A stretch of DNA of 64,000 bases from Citrobacter amalonaticus (GTDB taxonomy: Bacteria > Pseudomonadota > Gammaproteobacteria > Enterobacterales > Enterobacteriaceae): contig JARDVN010000001.1 of assembly GCA_028994555.1 (NCBI GenBank), positions 62,001-126,000 on the forward strand, given 5' to 3'. Both the position numbers and the translations under genes were made by a program. Below, piece after piece: positions 9,348 through 19,555 of the stretch. How positions within the stretch are numbered: position 1 is the first letter of the stretch; every line of letters starts with the position of its first letter. The notes under the pieces were generated by a model, which was not told the origin of the DNA, searched no databases, and saw only the letters and a program-made list of their open reading frames with translations.

Positions 9348-9382
9348 AATCTGGCGAAAACAGGCTACTAAGAATCATTAAC

Positions 9383-10264
9383 ATGGGTGATTTTTCAACA
9401 CTACTTCAACAAGGCAACGCGTGGTTTTTCATTCCCAGCGCGATTCTTCTCGGCGTGCTGCATGGGCTGGAACCCGGCCACTCAAAAACGATGATGGCGG
9501 CGTTTATCATCGCGATTAAAGGGACGGTCAAACAGGCAGTGATGTTGGGACTGGCAGCAACGCTCTCCCATACCGCTGTGGTCTGGCTGATCGCCCTCGG
9601 CGGTATGTATATCAGCCGGGCATTCACCGCAGAGTCCGTAGAGCCCTGGCTGCAACTGATTTCCGCATTTATTATTCTGGGCACCGCAACCTGGATGTTC
9701 TGGCGGACATGGCAGGGCGAGCGAAACTGGCTCACCGCCGGGCAGCATAACCATCATCATGATCACCACCATGACCATCATGATCACCACCACGATCATC
9801 ATGATCATGCGCATCACGATCACGACCATCATCATGACCACTGCGATCTGGCGGGATTGACAGAGGGATCGAAAGCGTATCAGGATGCCCACGAACGTGC
9901 ACACGCCAGCGACATTCAGCGCCGTTTTCACGGCAAAGAGGTGACCAATGGGCAAATCTTACTGTTCGGCCTGACTGGCGGACTGATCCCCTGCCCGGCG
10001 GCAATTACCGTGCTGCTGATTTGTATCCAGTTGAAAGCCTTTACTCTTGGCGCAACGATGGTGCTCTGCTTTAGCCTGGGGCTGGCGATTACGCTGGTGA
10101 CCGTTGGCGTGGGCGCGGCAGTCAGCGTCCATCAGGTCGCTAAGCGCTGGAGTGGATTCAACGCGCTGGCAAGAAAAGCGCCCTATTTTTCCAGCGTGCT
10201 GATCGGTCTGGTCGGTCTGTATATGGGCATTCATGGTTACATGGGGATTGTCCACACCTCCTGA
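9383..10264 (+). CDS. rcnA: nickel/cobalt efflux protein RcnA
   Basis: Inner-membrane exporter of Ni2+ and Co2+. I use ATG 9383 (MGDFSTLLQQGNAWFFIPSA), which aligns with E. coli RcnA; an upstream in-frame start at 9287 would run through the operators. Features: HGLEPGHSKTMMAAF in the first membrane segments, a long His/Asp-rich cytoplasmic loop (about residues 117-155, with runs of HH and HD), then TGGLIPCPAA. It has about six membrane helices and 293 residues. The His-rich loop appears longer than in E. coli. Derepressed by metal-bound RcnR. No rcnB follows. Confidence 0.96.
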   Translation: MGDFSTLLQQGNAWFFIPSAILLGVLHGLEPGHSKTMMAAFIIAIKGTVKQAVMLGLAATLSHTAVVWLIALGGMYISRAFTAESVEPWLQLISAFIILGTATWMFWRTWQGERNWLTAGQHNHHHDHHHDHHDHHHDHHDHAHHDHDHHHDHCDLAGLTEGSKAYQDAHERAHASDIQRRFHGKEVTNGQILLFGLTGGLIPCPAAITVLLICIQLKAFTLGATMVLCFSLGLAITLVTVGVGAAVSVHQVAKRWSGFNALARKAPYFSSVLIGLVGLYMGIHGYMGIVHTS

Positions 10265-10281
10265 ACACAGGTCATTTTGAC

Positions 10282-10302
10282 GCACAGCGCCTGCCGCTGT
10301 GC
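10282..10302 (+). terminator. hairpin downstream of rcnA
   Basis: GCACAGCG pairs with CGCTGTGC over a 5-base loop, 17 bp after the rcnA stop. No strong T tract. Probable transcript end. Confidence 0.55.
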
Positions 10303-11099
10303 CCACTCATCTTTCCAGAAAAACCGCTTCCTTCGTTGCAAATGCAACTATTTGCTCACTAAGCACATCCTGACATCACCATAAGGCATACCACGCCGGG
10401 CTGAAAATCCACCACCAGTTGTCATTCTCCGGGCAGGTTCTGCCTGTTTATAGCGATAAAAATGAGGAAAGCATCTCAATATCAATTACAGAGTAAATAT
10501 TTTTTTCCCGTTTTTTGATGTCAAACAGCCTGCAATTACTGGAACTCACATCACCTGGTTTCCAAAAGAAGATAAGTAATCACATAAAATTCTTATCCCG
10601 GCATAGCATCATAAAAATGGTTAGCAGGGTTAACTATTCACTTCTGTTTATGCATTAAATGTGAATTATCTTAATCTGACAATGAATTAAGTAGAAATGC
10701 ACTTTACGTCCGGCTCAACCCTTCAATATTAATCATCTAATAATCTAAAATTCCTAAAGAAGTTATCGCCGATCTATTTCCAGATTTCAATAGATCCAAC
10801 CTATCACCGATAATGTATCTGTTCGTTTTAAACGATTTTCCTCTCCAGGAATATTCCGTATAAAATTCGCCCAGACAAATTAATAACGCATTCGGGTGAA
10901 ATTATTCTCGCTGCGAAAATAAAATCATGGCTATAACGATATTCAGGGTGCAATAAAAAGTCATCTTTTAAGAAAATTACCAATAATTTTATTTTACCCT
11001 CATTCCCGCACAGTGCCATCGCGATAAATGTCCCTGCGCATGGAAGAACCCTGACTCAAAGGGTAAATCAACACGACTGATAAAAATGGAGTTTATATT
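10303..11099. other. long AT-rich spacer upstream of fimbrial operon 1
   Basis: About 800 bp with no convincing gene. A 63-codon open frame on the minus strand (10828-11019) has no recognisable features. The region presumably carries the promoter and silencer sites for the fimbrial operon starting at 11100. I found no clear inverted-repeat switch here. Confidence 0.55.
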
Positions 11100-11633
11100 A
11101 TGACCTTAAATCGTGCCTTCCTTTCGGCGCTGATGGCTTCTGCGCTCTTTTCTACGAATGCACTGGCTTCTGACAATACCATTACCTTTATGGGCGAAGT
11201 GAGTGATGAGACCTGCTCAATATCGGTAAATGGTTCTGATGCCTCTCCGGTAGTATTGCTGCCGACCGTAACCGCCACGGATCTGAATGCCAATCAGGTA
11301 GCTGGCGCGACGACATTTGAGGTGGGTGTGAGCAACTGCACCGGCTCTCCTTCTGGCGTGCAGATCTCGACGGTTTTCGTTGGCAATAATATCAGTTCCG
11401 CGACCGGAAACCTTGGCAGCACAGGTTCCGCGACGGATGTTGAGATCCAGATTCTCGACACCAGCAACGATGAAATTGATTTCCGCAGCGCCTTTACCGG
11501 CGCTGGCGACCTCTCTCTCGCCGCGAATAAGACCTCAGCGAGCGCGACCTATAAAGCTCAGTATTACAGCGGCGGCGCTGCCACTACGGGTACAGTGCTG
11601 GCTTCACTGCAATACGCTGTGTCTTATCAGTAA
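11100..11633 (+). CDS. major fimbrial subunit, chaperone-usher operon 1
   Basis: 177 residues with an N-terminal signal peptide (MTLNRAFLSALMASALFSTN, cleaved after ALA). The pilin fold follows: beta-strand-rich, with paired cysteines (DETCSISV near residue 38, VSNCTGS near 79), an N-terminal donor-strand segment SDNTITFMGEV, and the C-terminal penultimate tyrosine typical of chaperone targets (YAVSYQ). First gene of a subunit-chaperone-usher-adhesin-chaperone operon. A strong stem-loop sits right behind it. The pilus type cannot be named confidently. Confidence 0.88.
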   Translation: MTLNRAFLSALMASALFSTNALASDNTITFMGEVSDETCSISVNGSDASPVVLLPTVTATDLNANQVAGATTFEVGVSNCTGSPSGVQISTVFVGNNISSATGNLGSTGSATDVEIQILDTSNDEIDFRSAFTGAGDLSLAANKTSASATYKAQYYSGGAATTGTVLASLQYAVSYQ

Positions 11634-11642
11634 ACGCAAACC

Positions 11643-11664
11643 TGGCGGGAATGTATTCCCGCCA
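11643..11664 (+). other. stem-loop after the major subunit gene of operon 1
   Basis: Perfect 10-bp stem TGGCGGGAAT / ATTCCCGCCA with a 2-base loop, between the subunit stop and the chaperone start, with no T tract. Likely an mRNA stabiliser or attenuator raising subunit expression relative to chaperone and usher. The other two fimbrial operons have an analogous hairpin. Confidence 0.65.
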
Positions 11665-11684
11665 TCCACATTAGGGAAAATGCT

Positions 11685-12437
11685 ATGCGAACCGCTCATC
11701 GTCACCGCCCATTTATTGCAGGCTGTGTGTTTCTTTTTTCGCGGCATGCGCCAGCCACGTAAATGCCAGTATTACGATGACAGGAACTCGTATCATTTAT
11801 AATGGCGCGGCGAAATCTACCGACGTACATCTGAAAAATAGAGATGCTATTCCCTATGTGGTCCAGAGTTGGTTTGATAACGGCAATATGGCCGATGGTC
11901 CGGAAAAATCTGCGCAGGTTCCGTTTATTGCCACACCTCCGGCATTTCGTATTCAGTCAGGCGAAGGACAAATCATCCGTATTGTTTACACGCAGGGAAA
12001 AGAATTACCGCAGGACAGAGAATCACTGATCTATTTTAATTTTATGCAGATTCCTCCCGCCAATACCGGACAATCGGCGACTCACGCGGAAAAACAAAAT
12101 AGTCTGCTGATTATGCTGCGCAATCGGGTCAAACTTTTTTTATCGCCCGGCAGGTCTCGTTGGCGATCCACAAAAGATGCTGGAAAATCTCCAGGTTAAA
12201 CGGATTAGCGGAAATAAAGAACTGGCGATCAGTATTAACAACAATCAGCCCTATTTCGTCACGATCGCGGCCCTCCAACCCGGCGGTTCGTCGCAAATCC
12301 ATCACCCCAAAAATGACCTGATTTCACCTTTTGCCAGTGAGACGTATCACTTTCCGCGAACGGCTGACGCACAGCGCGTACGCATTACCTTGATCAACGA
12401 TCAGGGAGCACGCATCAGTGCTGACTATCCGCTCTGA
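11685..12437 (+). CDS. periplasmic fimbrial chaperone, PapD family, operon 1 (two frame breaks as read)
   Basis: Periplasmic chaperone delivering subunits to the usher. ATG 11685 opens a signal peptide that breaks in the T6 run 11734-11739; one base appears missing there, giving ...ACASHVNASITMTGTRIIYNG. A second break, an extra T in 12135-12141, interrupts VKLFYRPAGLVGDPQKML. Repaired, 250 residues with chaperone hallmarks: GTRIIYNG, the LPQDRES loop, RVKLFYRPAGL and the C-terminal strand RVRITLINDQGARISADYPL. The gene end overlaps the usher start by 20 bp. The breaks net to zero, consistent with one deletion and one insertion. Confidence 0.82.
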
Positions 12438-14976
12438 CGCCGCCGTCGCGCCCCTGATTGGTCTGGTATTCATCCCGGCAGCGGCGTGCGCGGAGTATTA
12501 CTTTGACCCGGCTCTTTTACAGGGTTCCGATTTTAGCAAGTCGCTCGATCTGGATCGTTTTAATCAGCGGGATGAGGCGCTTTCAGCAGGAAACTATGTG
12601 CTTGACGTCTATCTCAACAACCAGTTGATTCGTCGCCAGGCGTCGATCTCGCTGGTCAAACCGGAAGGTGATACTGCGCGGATTCAACCCTGTCTGTCAC
12701 CTGAACTGATTACCGCCAGTGCCATTCGAACAACGAAACATCCTGCATCCGACGCCTGTCTGCCGATCGACAATCTGGGTGCGAAAATCAACTGGAACGT
12801 GGATGTAAGCACGCTGCGCCTGAACATGGTGGTCCCCCAGGCGGCGCTGTTACATTCACCACGAGGATTTATTCCAGTATCCGAATGGGATGCCGGTGAA
12901 ACCGCGCTATTTCTGCGCCACAACACCAACTTTTACCACACTGAAAACACCGACAGCCATCTGCGCTATGACTATTTGTGGAGCAATATTAACACTGGGA
13001 TCAACCTCGGCCTCTGGCAGGTTCGTCATCAGGGCAACCTGCGCTATGCCGATGATAATCAGACAGGGGGGGCACTATCAGTACAATGCGGTCGCCACCT
13101 CGCTGCAGCGGCCTTTGCCGCAGCTGGACAGCATCATTGCCTTCGGTGATAGCTACACCAACAGCAGTCTGTTTGGCAGTCTGTCATTTAATGGCGTCAA
13201 ACTCAGCACCGATCAGCGCATGTGGCCGCAGGGCAAGCGGGGCTATGCTCCGCAAGTGCGCGGCGTCGCCACCACAACATCCCATGTCGTTGTGCGCCAG
13301 CAGGGAAAAGTCATCTACGAAACCACCGTCGCGCCCGGTGCCTTCGTGATTAACGATTTGTACAACACACGCGGTCAGGGCGACCTGACGGTTGATGTTA
13401 TTGACGCTGGCGGACAGATATCGCGCTTTACCGTTCCCTACTCCGCCGTACCAGATTCTATTCGTCCCGGTAACTGGAACTACGAACTGGCGATGGGCTA
13501 CGTACGTCAGTACTACAGCGTGGAAAATAAGTTTGTTGAAGGCGTGCTGCAGCGCGGGATGAGCAACGTGCTGACGGCTAACATGGGGACGCGACTGGCG
13601 GATAATTATCAGGCCATTCTGGCAGGCGGTGTACTGGCAACCTCCGTCGGCGCATTCGGTCTGAACACGGTTTATTCCAGCGCCCGCGTGGAAAATGATG
13701 AGAAGCAACAAGGCTGGCGCGTGGAGGCAAGCTACAGTAAAACCTTCACCACCGGCACCAACCTGGTGCTGGCGGCATATCGCTATTCCACCAGCGGCTA
13801 TCGTGATTTGCAGGATGTGTTCGGCGTGCGTCGCCAGGAAAAAAACGGCACCTCCTACTACTCCGACACGCTCAATCAGCGGAACAACTTCTCGGCGACC
13901 CTCAGCCAGCCGATGGGCAACTGGGGGGATGCTAAGTTTTACCGGCAGCACGTCGGACTATTACAACAATGCCTCACGAATCACCCAACTACAGCTCGGC
14001 TACAGCAATAGCTGGCGCGATATCAGCGTCAATGTTAGTGCCGCACGCCAGCGGAGTACTTACTCCAGTCGCTATTTTAACAGCGTTAACGATCGCGACT
14101 TCGATAGTGAGAGCCAGCGCAAATACACCGAAAACACCGTATCGCTGGGTATTTCGATTCCGTTCGACTTTGGCTCCAGTCGTTCGCAAATCAATCTGGA
14201 CATGAACCGCAGTCGCGACAGCCGAACGGCAACGGTCGGGATGAGCGGAACAACGGGTGAGAAAAGTACCACCTCGTGGGCGCTCTACAGTGGTATTGCG
14301 CACAACAACGACAGCGGCGACAGCGCAACCTGGGGAGGAAACCTTGAACGCCGCACCTCTGTCGGCGCCTTCCGCGCCTGGGCCTCACGGGGCGACAGTT
14401 ATCAACAGTACGGACTGGGCATGTCCGGTACACTGGTTGCCCATCGCGGCGGAATAACCGCTGGCCCCTATACCAGCGACACCTTTGCACTGGTGGAGGC
14501 CCCCGGCGCGCGCGGTGCGACGATACGTAATGGCCAGGGGGCAACGGTAGACCGTTTCGGTTACGCGATCCTCCCGTCATTAACGCCCTACCGCTATAAC
14601 ACCATCAGTCTCGACAGTCAGAACATGGCCAATGACGTCGAACTTCAGGGGGGGGAGTAAGCGCCTTGTTCCTTATGCGGGTGCGATTTCCCGCGTGACG
14701 TTCAAGACCACTCGCGGCAAAGCGACGTTGATCAATACCACCCTGCCCGACGGCAGCCAGCCGCCGATGGGGGCGGACGTCACGGACAGTACCGGTGACA
14801 CCGTGGGCATCATGGGCCAGGGTGGGCAAATCTACTCCCGAATCGCCGCGCAATCCGGCGTGCTGTTCGTTAAGTGGGGTAAGAATGCCGCTCAGCAGTG
14901 CCAGGTCTGGTATCAATTACCGACGACGCCCGACACGCCGTTGTATCAACTCACCCTACCTTGTCGCCAGGAGTGA
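12418..14976 (+). CDS. fimbrial outer-membrane usher, operon 1 (three frameshifts as read)
   Basis: FimD/PapC-type usher: periplasmic N-domain (YYFDPALLQGSDFSKSLDLD), 24-strand barrel with plug, and two C-terminal domains. It reads in four pieces joined at G7 13066-13072, G6 13923-13928 and G8 14648-14655. Removing one G at each gives about 851 residues ending YQLTLPCRQE. Recognisable motifs: LGDSYTNSS-like (IAFGDSYTNSSLFGS), GYAPQVRGVA, GPFVINDL-like (APGAFVINDLYNT), LVEAPGARGA. The GTG start overlaps the chaperone end by 20 bp, suggesting translational coupling. Confidence 0.88.
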
Positions 14977-14982
14977 CGACGT

Positions 14983-16325
14983 ATGAAAATATCCTCTGTA
15001 CTTGCGCTGCTGCTGGTCGGTGTCGGACTGACACAACCCGCATGGTCTGCCTGTAAAAGGGTGACCTCCGCCAGTGACCTGTCACAGGCGGCGAAAGATG
15101 CCGGCTACGTCGGTGCCAGTTGGGGAGGTGTTGGCGATAGCGAAGTCAAAGGCAAACTGGGGTTGCCCGGCGTTATCACCTTAAGCAGCGGCACCGGTTT
15201 CCAGTCGGAAGGTACTCTACTTGCCAGTTCAACGGCCAGTTTTGTGCCTAACGGTCGCACCCAGGGCGTCAATGCCAACCAGATCTATTTCCGCTGCGAT
15301 GTCACCGAAATCGGCAAGGTGTATGAGTATTACGCCACCAATGGCGACGATGCCTGGGGCGGAAGAGAAGCGGTTCCGGGTATTGAAGGCGCTTACTACA
15401 CCTACGTCAAAAACGTGGCGCTCAGACTGACAAACCTGAAAACCGGGCAATACTACTCGCGCTACTGGCAAACACGCCTCATCCCCGAAAGCGAGATGTT
15501 CAATGACGGGACCTATATTTACATCCCGGGCAGCGCCTTCAGTGATGTTTTTGTTGAGCTTTTTCGGGTCGACGACGCATCAAAAGGGCTGAATGGTTCA
15601 AATCGCTATGGCTATACCTACGCGGGACCGGCTGGCTATATCGCCTTTCACGGCGGCGGCATGAGCTCCGGGCTGTTTGACGGCGCTGACAGCAGAACCA
15701 ACTACGACGGCTGGGGCGCTATGCAATGGCCCGGCGGCTGGACGCTCACCAGCCAAAGTTACTTTGTGCGCGGCGCCGCCTGTCGGATCGACGACTATCC
15801 CGCCATCGTCCGCCTGCCGCCGATAAGCGTGGGTGAACTGAGCAGCGGCGGCACGGCGCAGACGCCATTTAACATTACCGTCGAATGCGAAACCGGTGCG
15901 ATTTCCAGTACCGCAGTCTCGACAACCAGCAAAGCGAACGTGGCGATGGGGTTTCTGGTGAATAATCAGACGGCGGCGAATGCGGCGAACCAGTTAGGGC
16001 TCAAAACCGGATCGGGGGGCCTGGACCTGGCTGCTCGATAACCACTATGGCGTCAGCGGCGTGGCATCCGGCGTGGGCATTCGTATTTACAGCGAAAAAC
16101 TGGGCAGTAGCGCAATCAATCTTCTGCCAAACCTGACGGCAACCGCAACGGGCAATGCCGGGGGGATGGTATGGCTATGCTGATTTAACCAGTAAAATCT
16201 CATCAAGCGGTTCGACCGAATTATACAACGGCGAATTCACCGCCTCGCTGGAAGCGATTCCTGGCGAAGCCATTACAGCAGGATCGGTTTATGCACAACT
16301 CCAGGTGGTGGTTAGCTTTCAGTAG
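14983..16325 (+). CDS. fimbrial tip adhesin, operon 1 (two frameshifts as read)
   Basis: The signal peptide (MKISSVLALLLVGVGLTQPA) is followed by a distinct N-terminal domain of roughly 250 residues, rich in Gly, Tyr and Trp (receptor-binding candidate). A C-terminal pilin domain ends VYAQLQVVVSFQ. Breaks at G6 16014-16019 and G6 16160-16165; removing one G each gives GAWTWLLDNHYGVSG and GGWYGYADLTSK and a total of 446 residues, the two-domain adhesin size. It lies 6 bp after the usher, and its 3' end overlaps the next chaperone gene by 35 bp. The ligand is unknown and I recognise no named adhesin. Confidence 0.82.
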
Positions 16326-17016
16326 CGCGTTGCTGCTGAATGGCCTGTCGCTCTCCGCTCATGCGGTGGTGAACAGCGAAGTGACCCGGGTAATTTTTAA
16401 TGCTGGTGACAAAAGCGCTTCGCTGGCGCTGATTAATTCCCCGCAGCAGCCGGCCCTGGTGCAGATCTGGACCGATACGGGGAATCCGTCCAGCCAGCCC
16501 AACGAAGAGGTAACACCCGTCATCGCACTGCCGCCGGTATTTAAAATGCAGCCCGGCGAGCTACGTAGCATTACGCTGCAACTGACCGACACCTCCGCCC
16601 TGCCGCGCGATCGTGAAGCGCTGTACTGGCTGAATGTCTATCAGATCCCACCCATGACGCAGGCCGATGCGCAGGTGGCACAAAAAGTGGTTCTGCCGTT
16701 ACGTATCCGCATGAAGCTGTTTATCCGCCCGCAGGGCACTGGCGCGCTCCAGGAAAGCGACCCAGAGAAACTGCGCGTGGCCTATGCCGGGCCGCAAAAT
16801 CAGGTGCAGATAACTAACCCCACGCCGTGGCATATCACACTGGCCGGGATACGTTGCGAAGCCGGCAGCGCAAGCGGCGTAATGATTGCGCCACTTACCA
16901 CAGCATCAGTCCCGCTGCAGGGACAGGGGACGCTGTGTTCGTCGGTCCGCTATGACGTAATTAACGACCACGGCACCCTGTGGCACTACAATAAAGCCGT
17001 CTCGCGACTTCCGTAG
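16291..17016 (+). CDS. second periplasmic fimbrial chaperone, operon 1
   Basis: 241-residue PapD-like chaperone with signal peptide (cleaved after SAHA) and conserved features VTRVIFNAGDKSASLAL, LPRDREALYWLNVYQIPP, RIRMKLFIRP and the C-terminal strand SSVRYDVINDHG. The start lies inside the adhesin gene, a 35-bp overlap in another frame, so adhesin and chaperone are probably coupled. A second chaperone beside the adhesin suggests dedicated delivery of the tip protein; that role is inferred. Reads intact. Confidence 0.88.
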   Translation: MHNSRWWLAFSSALLLNGLSLSAHAVVNSEVTRVIFNAGDKSASLALINSPQQPALVQIWTDTGNPSSQPNEEVTPVIALPPVFKMQPGELRSITLQLTDTSALPRDREALYWLNVYQIPPMTQADAQVAQKVVLPLRIRMKLFIRPQGTGALQESDPEKLRVAYAGPQNQVQITNPTPWHITLAGIRCEAGSASGVMIAPLTTASVPLQGQGTLCSSVRYDVINDHGTLWHYNKAVSRLP

Positions 17017-17025
17017 CGACGGCTT
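16994..17025. terminator. hairpin between fimbrial operon 1 and yjdJ
   Basis: AAGCCGTC pairs with GACGGCTT across a 16-base loop that straddles the chaperone stop codon. Probably terminates the fimbrial transcript, and the convergent yjdIJ transcript as well. Confidence 0.6.
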
Positions 17026-17046
17026 ACGCGCCTTTCCCGTAAGTTC

Positions 17047-17319
17047 TCAGGCACGAATATCGTCATACTCACGGGTTTTATCAAACTCGTGTTTAGCAAA
17101 CGGGCAAAGCGGGATAATTTTTCGATTCTCGCGGCGCATTTTCTCCACCACTTTCGCCACCAGCGCTTTTCCAACCCCTTGTCCCTTCAGACTGGCATCC
17201 ACATCCGTATGTTCGATAATGCTTAAATGCTCGCCGGTCGGAACGAAAACAATTTCAGCGACCTGATTTCCCTGATCATCATTTACATAGAATTTATTAT
17301 GGCCTTCATGTATTTCCAT
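17047..17319 (-). CDS. yjdJ: YjdJ, small GNAT-fold N-acetyltransferase-like protein
   Basis: 90-residue member of the minimal GNAT family (COG2388 type). The acetyl-CoA loop is visible as [23 protein letters not shown], after [20 protein letters not shown]. The substrate is unknown. It follows yjdI by 11 bp on the same strand, as in E. coli. The C terminus [20 protein letters not shown] fits the family. Confidence 0.9.
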   Translation of the reverse strand: MEIHEGHNKFYVNDDQGNQVAEIVFVPTGEHLSIIEHTDVDASLKGQGVGKALVAKVVEKMRRENRKIIPLCPFAKHEFDKTREYDDIRA

Positions 17320-17330
17320 CTTTGCCTCGC

Positions 17331-17561
17331 TTATTTACGACGATATTGCAGCGCCCCGCTTGGGCAGGTATCGATAACCGTGATTACCGTTGATACATCC
17401 ACTTCATCAGGCATAATCCAGGGTTTGCGTTTTAGATTGAACAGCCTGGCGCTACCGCGGACACAATTTCCGGAATGCTGGCAAATCGCCGTATTGAAGT
17501 AGACATCGATTTTCTCGCCGGTATAGACGCGGTAACCCGCATCCTCAAGTTGCTTATCCAT
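17331..17561 (-). CDS. yjdI: YjdI, (4Fe-4S) mono-cluster protein
   Basis: 76-residue protein of the YjdI family, which carries a divergent ferredoxin-like domain. Cysteines lie in [12 protein letters not shown] and, 40 or so residues on, [13 protein letters not shown], a ferredoxin-type CPxGA end. Only three cysteines appear in these motifs, with His nearby. Coupled with yjdJ in a two-gene operon. Role unknown beyond likely redox or cluster binding. Confidence 0.9.
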   Translation of the reverse strand: MDKQLEDAGYRVYTGEKIDVYFNTAICQHSGNCVRGSARLFNLKRKPWIMPDEVDVSTVITVIDTCPSGALQYRRK

Positions 17562-18119
17562 GACATTGCCTCATTTTGTGTTTTATCCCTTAAGCATAGC
17601 GCGTGGATGTCCTCCGGCACCACGTTAAAGTCAAATGAGTAGATACTCATCTACTCCTTATGTTTAAGAACAAAAATCCAGTGATGAGGGCATATAAGAT
17701 TTTATATTACACATTTAATACTATTTAAGGTTATTTACTCTAATTGACTATTTAACATCACGTCGGCATAATAAATCTTTCAAAGAAACAATGAATAAAA
17801 ACGTGTTTTCTTTCAAAAATATTAATTAAAAAGAGTGGATTACAGGAAAGAGAACTGTTGATGTGGAATCTTAAATCACAGTAGGGAAGCAGATTTTACG
17901 CCCCTTTTTCCACGGTGCTGATAACCGGAGGGTCATCTCTTCTGGATGAGAGTCGGGACTTTTAAATGATTACGGTAGCTGATTATTCATAGCGACAGAA
18001 ATGCCCATTCTTGTTAACAAATTGCTTTGTTTTATAGATGGTTATGTAAAACCGAAGAACAAAAACATTAGTTTCATAAATCAAACGACTTACTGTATTC
18101 ATATATACTATACCTAATA
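17562..18119. other. AT-rich spacer, no gene seen
   Basis: About 560 bp between yjdI (minus) and the ToxR-like gene (plus). The yjdI-proximal 100 bp are ordinary; the rest is AT-rich and resembles the spacers before the other regulatory genes. Promoters are expected but none is clear enough to mark. Confidence 0.5.
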
Positions 18120-19034
18120 GTGTGTTCAGAATTTTCTACACTTAAGTCATTACTCTTTATCACTTTCGTACACCGTGAACTCATATGTACTGGATTATTA
18201 ACGATAATATTGAATTCAGACCAGACAGTAAAAAAGTTAATTTCTGTCACTAATCCAGAAATTAACGTCGTTTTGACAACGCCTGCCAGCCGTTGTCTGC
18301 TTTTGTTGCTTGACGCTTCACCGGACGTCGTCACACAGCTGGAGTTCTTTAAAAAGGTGTGGGAAGATGAAGGCATGCTGGTGCCGGCAAACACCCTTTA
18401 CCAGAATATTTCTATTGTTCGTCGTGGGTTACGCGCCGTCGGGGAGACCGACCGAACCCTCGTCGCCACGGTCCCCCGCAAAGGGTTTCAAATCGATAAA
18501 AGTGTGAAAATCGCCCGCGTTGCCGCCGTTCAGGCCGATGAGGCCGTCAGTGACACCTTGCAGGGTGAAGATGAACTGGATGTGGAATACCACACGGATG
18601 CCGGGTCAGAGTTCACACCAGAAGAAACGGCACCTACTGCCCCCACGGTAACGGCAAGTCAGAGAGGCAAGTTACCTCTTTTCGCGGGTATCGTCGCCAT
18701 GCTAATGGCATTTTGCGTAGGTGCCATCGGCATGCACTATTTCTGGCACTTTAACGATACGCAGCCTTTCTTTGCCAACTATACCTTCGTTGAGCAGGAT
18801 AAAGGATGTCGTTTCTATACCACGGATGACAGCCACGATAACAAAAACAGTTTTGCACGCTTTAAGGCGCTGATTCTGGGCTCGGGACTCGATTGCGAAA
18901 AGTACCCCTGGGTTTACTTCCCGCTCTCACAAACGTCGCCTGGCTTAGCGGTTCTTGTCTGCCGCCAGAACTACCTGAAATCAGCCGTTCCCGGTTGTAT
19001 TACACTCTCTTTTCGTGGAGTAGGAAGTGAGTAA
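18120..19034 (+). CDS. ToxR-like membrane-bound winged-helix regulator (second copy type)
   Basis: 304 residues. The N-terminal winged helix (about 30-125) reads VVLTTPASRCLLLLLDASPD, FFKKVWEDEGMLVPANTLYQ and SIVRRGLRAVGE...VATVPRKGFQI. An acidic linker follows (about 135-190), then one membrane helix (LPLFAGIVAMLMAFCVGAIG) and a C-terminal periplasmic domain with cysteines (KGCRFYT, GLDCEK, LVCRQN, PGCITL). The true start may be downstream of 18120. Its stop overlaps the next gene by 8 bp. Same layout as the 7332-6071 pair, but diverged in sequence. Regulatory target unknown; fimbrial genes flank it. Confidence 0.78.
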   Translation: MCSEFSTLKSLLFITFVHRELICTGLLTIILNSDQTVKKLISVTNPEINVVLTTPASRCLLLLLDASPDVVTQLEFFKKVWEDEGMLVPANTLYQNISIVRRGLRAVGETDRTLVATVPRKGFQIDKSVKIARVAAVQADEAVSDTLQGEDELDVEYHTDAGSEFTPEETAPTAPTVTASQRGKLPLFAGIVAMLMAFCVGAIGMHYFWHFNDTQPFFANYTFVEQDKGCRFYTTDDSHDNKNSFARFKALILGSGLDCEKYPWVYFPLSQTSPGLAVLVCRQNYLKSAVPGCITLSFRGVGSE

Positions 19035-19539
19035 AAAAACAATCATGATGATGAGTGCTCTGTTTTTACTCGCAGGTGTGCTCATCGGCGCGTTATACAA
19101 TGCTTTAATGTCTAAACGTTACGATAAACAGGAATGTTCGATGTCGCTGGTGGTTTTTCATCAAGGCGCCCGCGCGAATATCACGTTGAACTACATGTAC
19201 TCGCTGAAAAACCAGAACGGCATCGTGGCCGTCAGCGGTACTTATATCGAAGATAACAAACTGAAAGGGCGCATCAGACGAGATGTCGCCTACAACTGGA
19301 CAGAAAATCAGGATTCATATCACCTGCATTCAACCCGAATTAACAAGTTTGAGATTATCGAAACGCTGCCGGATGATCTGTTAGCGAACATTCTGCCTGA
19401 TTTTTACGTCTATCCTGATAAAGATGTGAGTTACTCCATTCTCAATCAGGGGGGTTCACGGGTTCCTGTTTACCATCGGAAAACGTCCCCTGCTCTACTG
19501 CGCCCGCTAAACGGGATACTGTCGTCAGCTCTGTGCTAA
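19027..19539 (+). CDS. small membrane-anchored partner of the ToxR-like regulator
   Basis: 170 residues with an N-terminal membrane anchor (IMMMSALFLLAGVLIGALY) and a periplasmic part with the CSMSLVVFHQGARANITLNY region, then a repeated strand-rich segment similar in pattern to the protein at 6071-6541. For instance NQNGIVAVSGTYIEDNKLKG here matches NNQGIVTITGDLRTPENN there. It overlaps the regulator gene by 8 bp. By analogy with ToxS and PsaF it may stabilise or gate the regulator. That role is inferred. Confidence 0.65.
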   Translation: MSKKTIMMMSALFLLAGVLIGALYNALMSKRYDKQECSMSLVVFHQGARANITLNYMYSLKNQNGIVAVSGTYIEDNKLKGRIRRDVAYNWTENQDSYHLHSTRINKFEIIETLPDDLLANILPDFYVYPDKDVSYSILNQGGSRVPVYHRKTSPALLRPLNGILSSALC

Positions 19540-19555
19540 ACAGGGCTGACGCATA

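Noticed and set aside
9287..9382. Upstream in-frame start of rcnA
   Set aside because: It would translate through the two RcnR operators and the homology begins at MGDFSTLLQQ.
9728..9850. CRISPR-like short repeats
   Set aside because: The CATCATGATCACC pattern is coding His/Asp repeat of RcnA, with no spacers. No CRISPR array or tRNA gene was seen in the window.
9481..10004. Long open frames antisense to rcnA
   Set aside because: Produced by the His/Asp repeat codons read backwards; low complexity and no gene features.
10828..11019. 63-codon open frame on the minus strand before fimbrial operon 1
   Set aside because: No ribosome site, motif or family pattern; lies in AT-rich promoter DNA.
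10303..11099. A second invertible fimbrial switch before operon 1
   Set aside because: I looked for TTGGGGCCA-like or other long inverted repeats flanking the promoter and found none, and no recombinase gene lies beside it.
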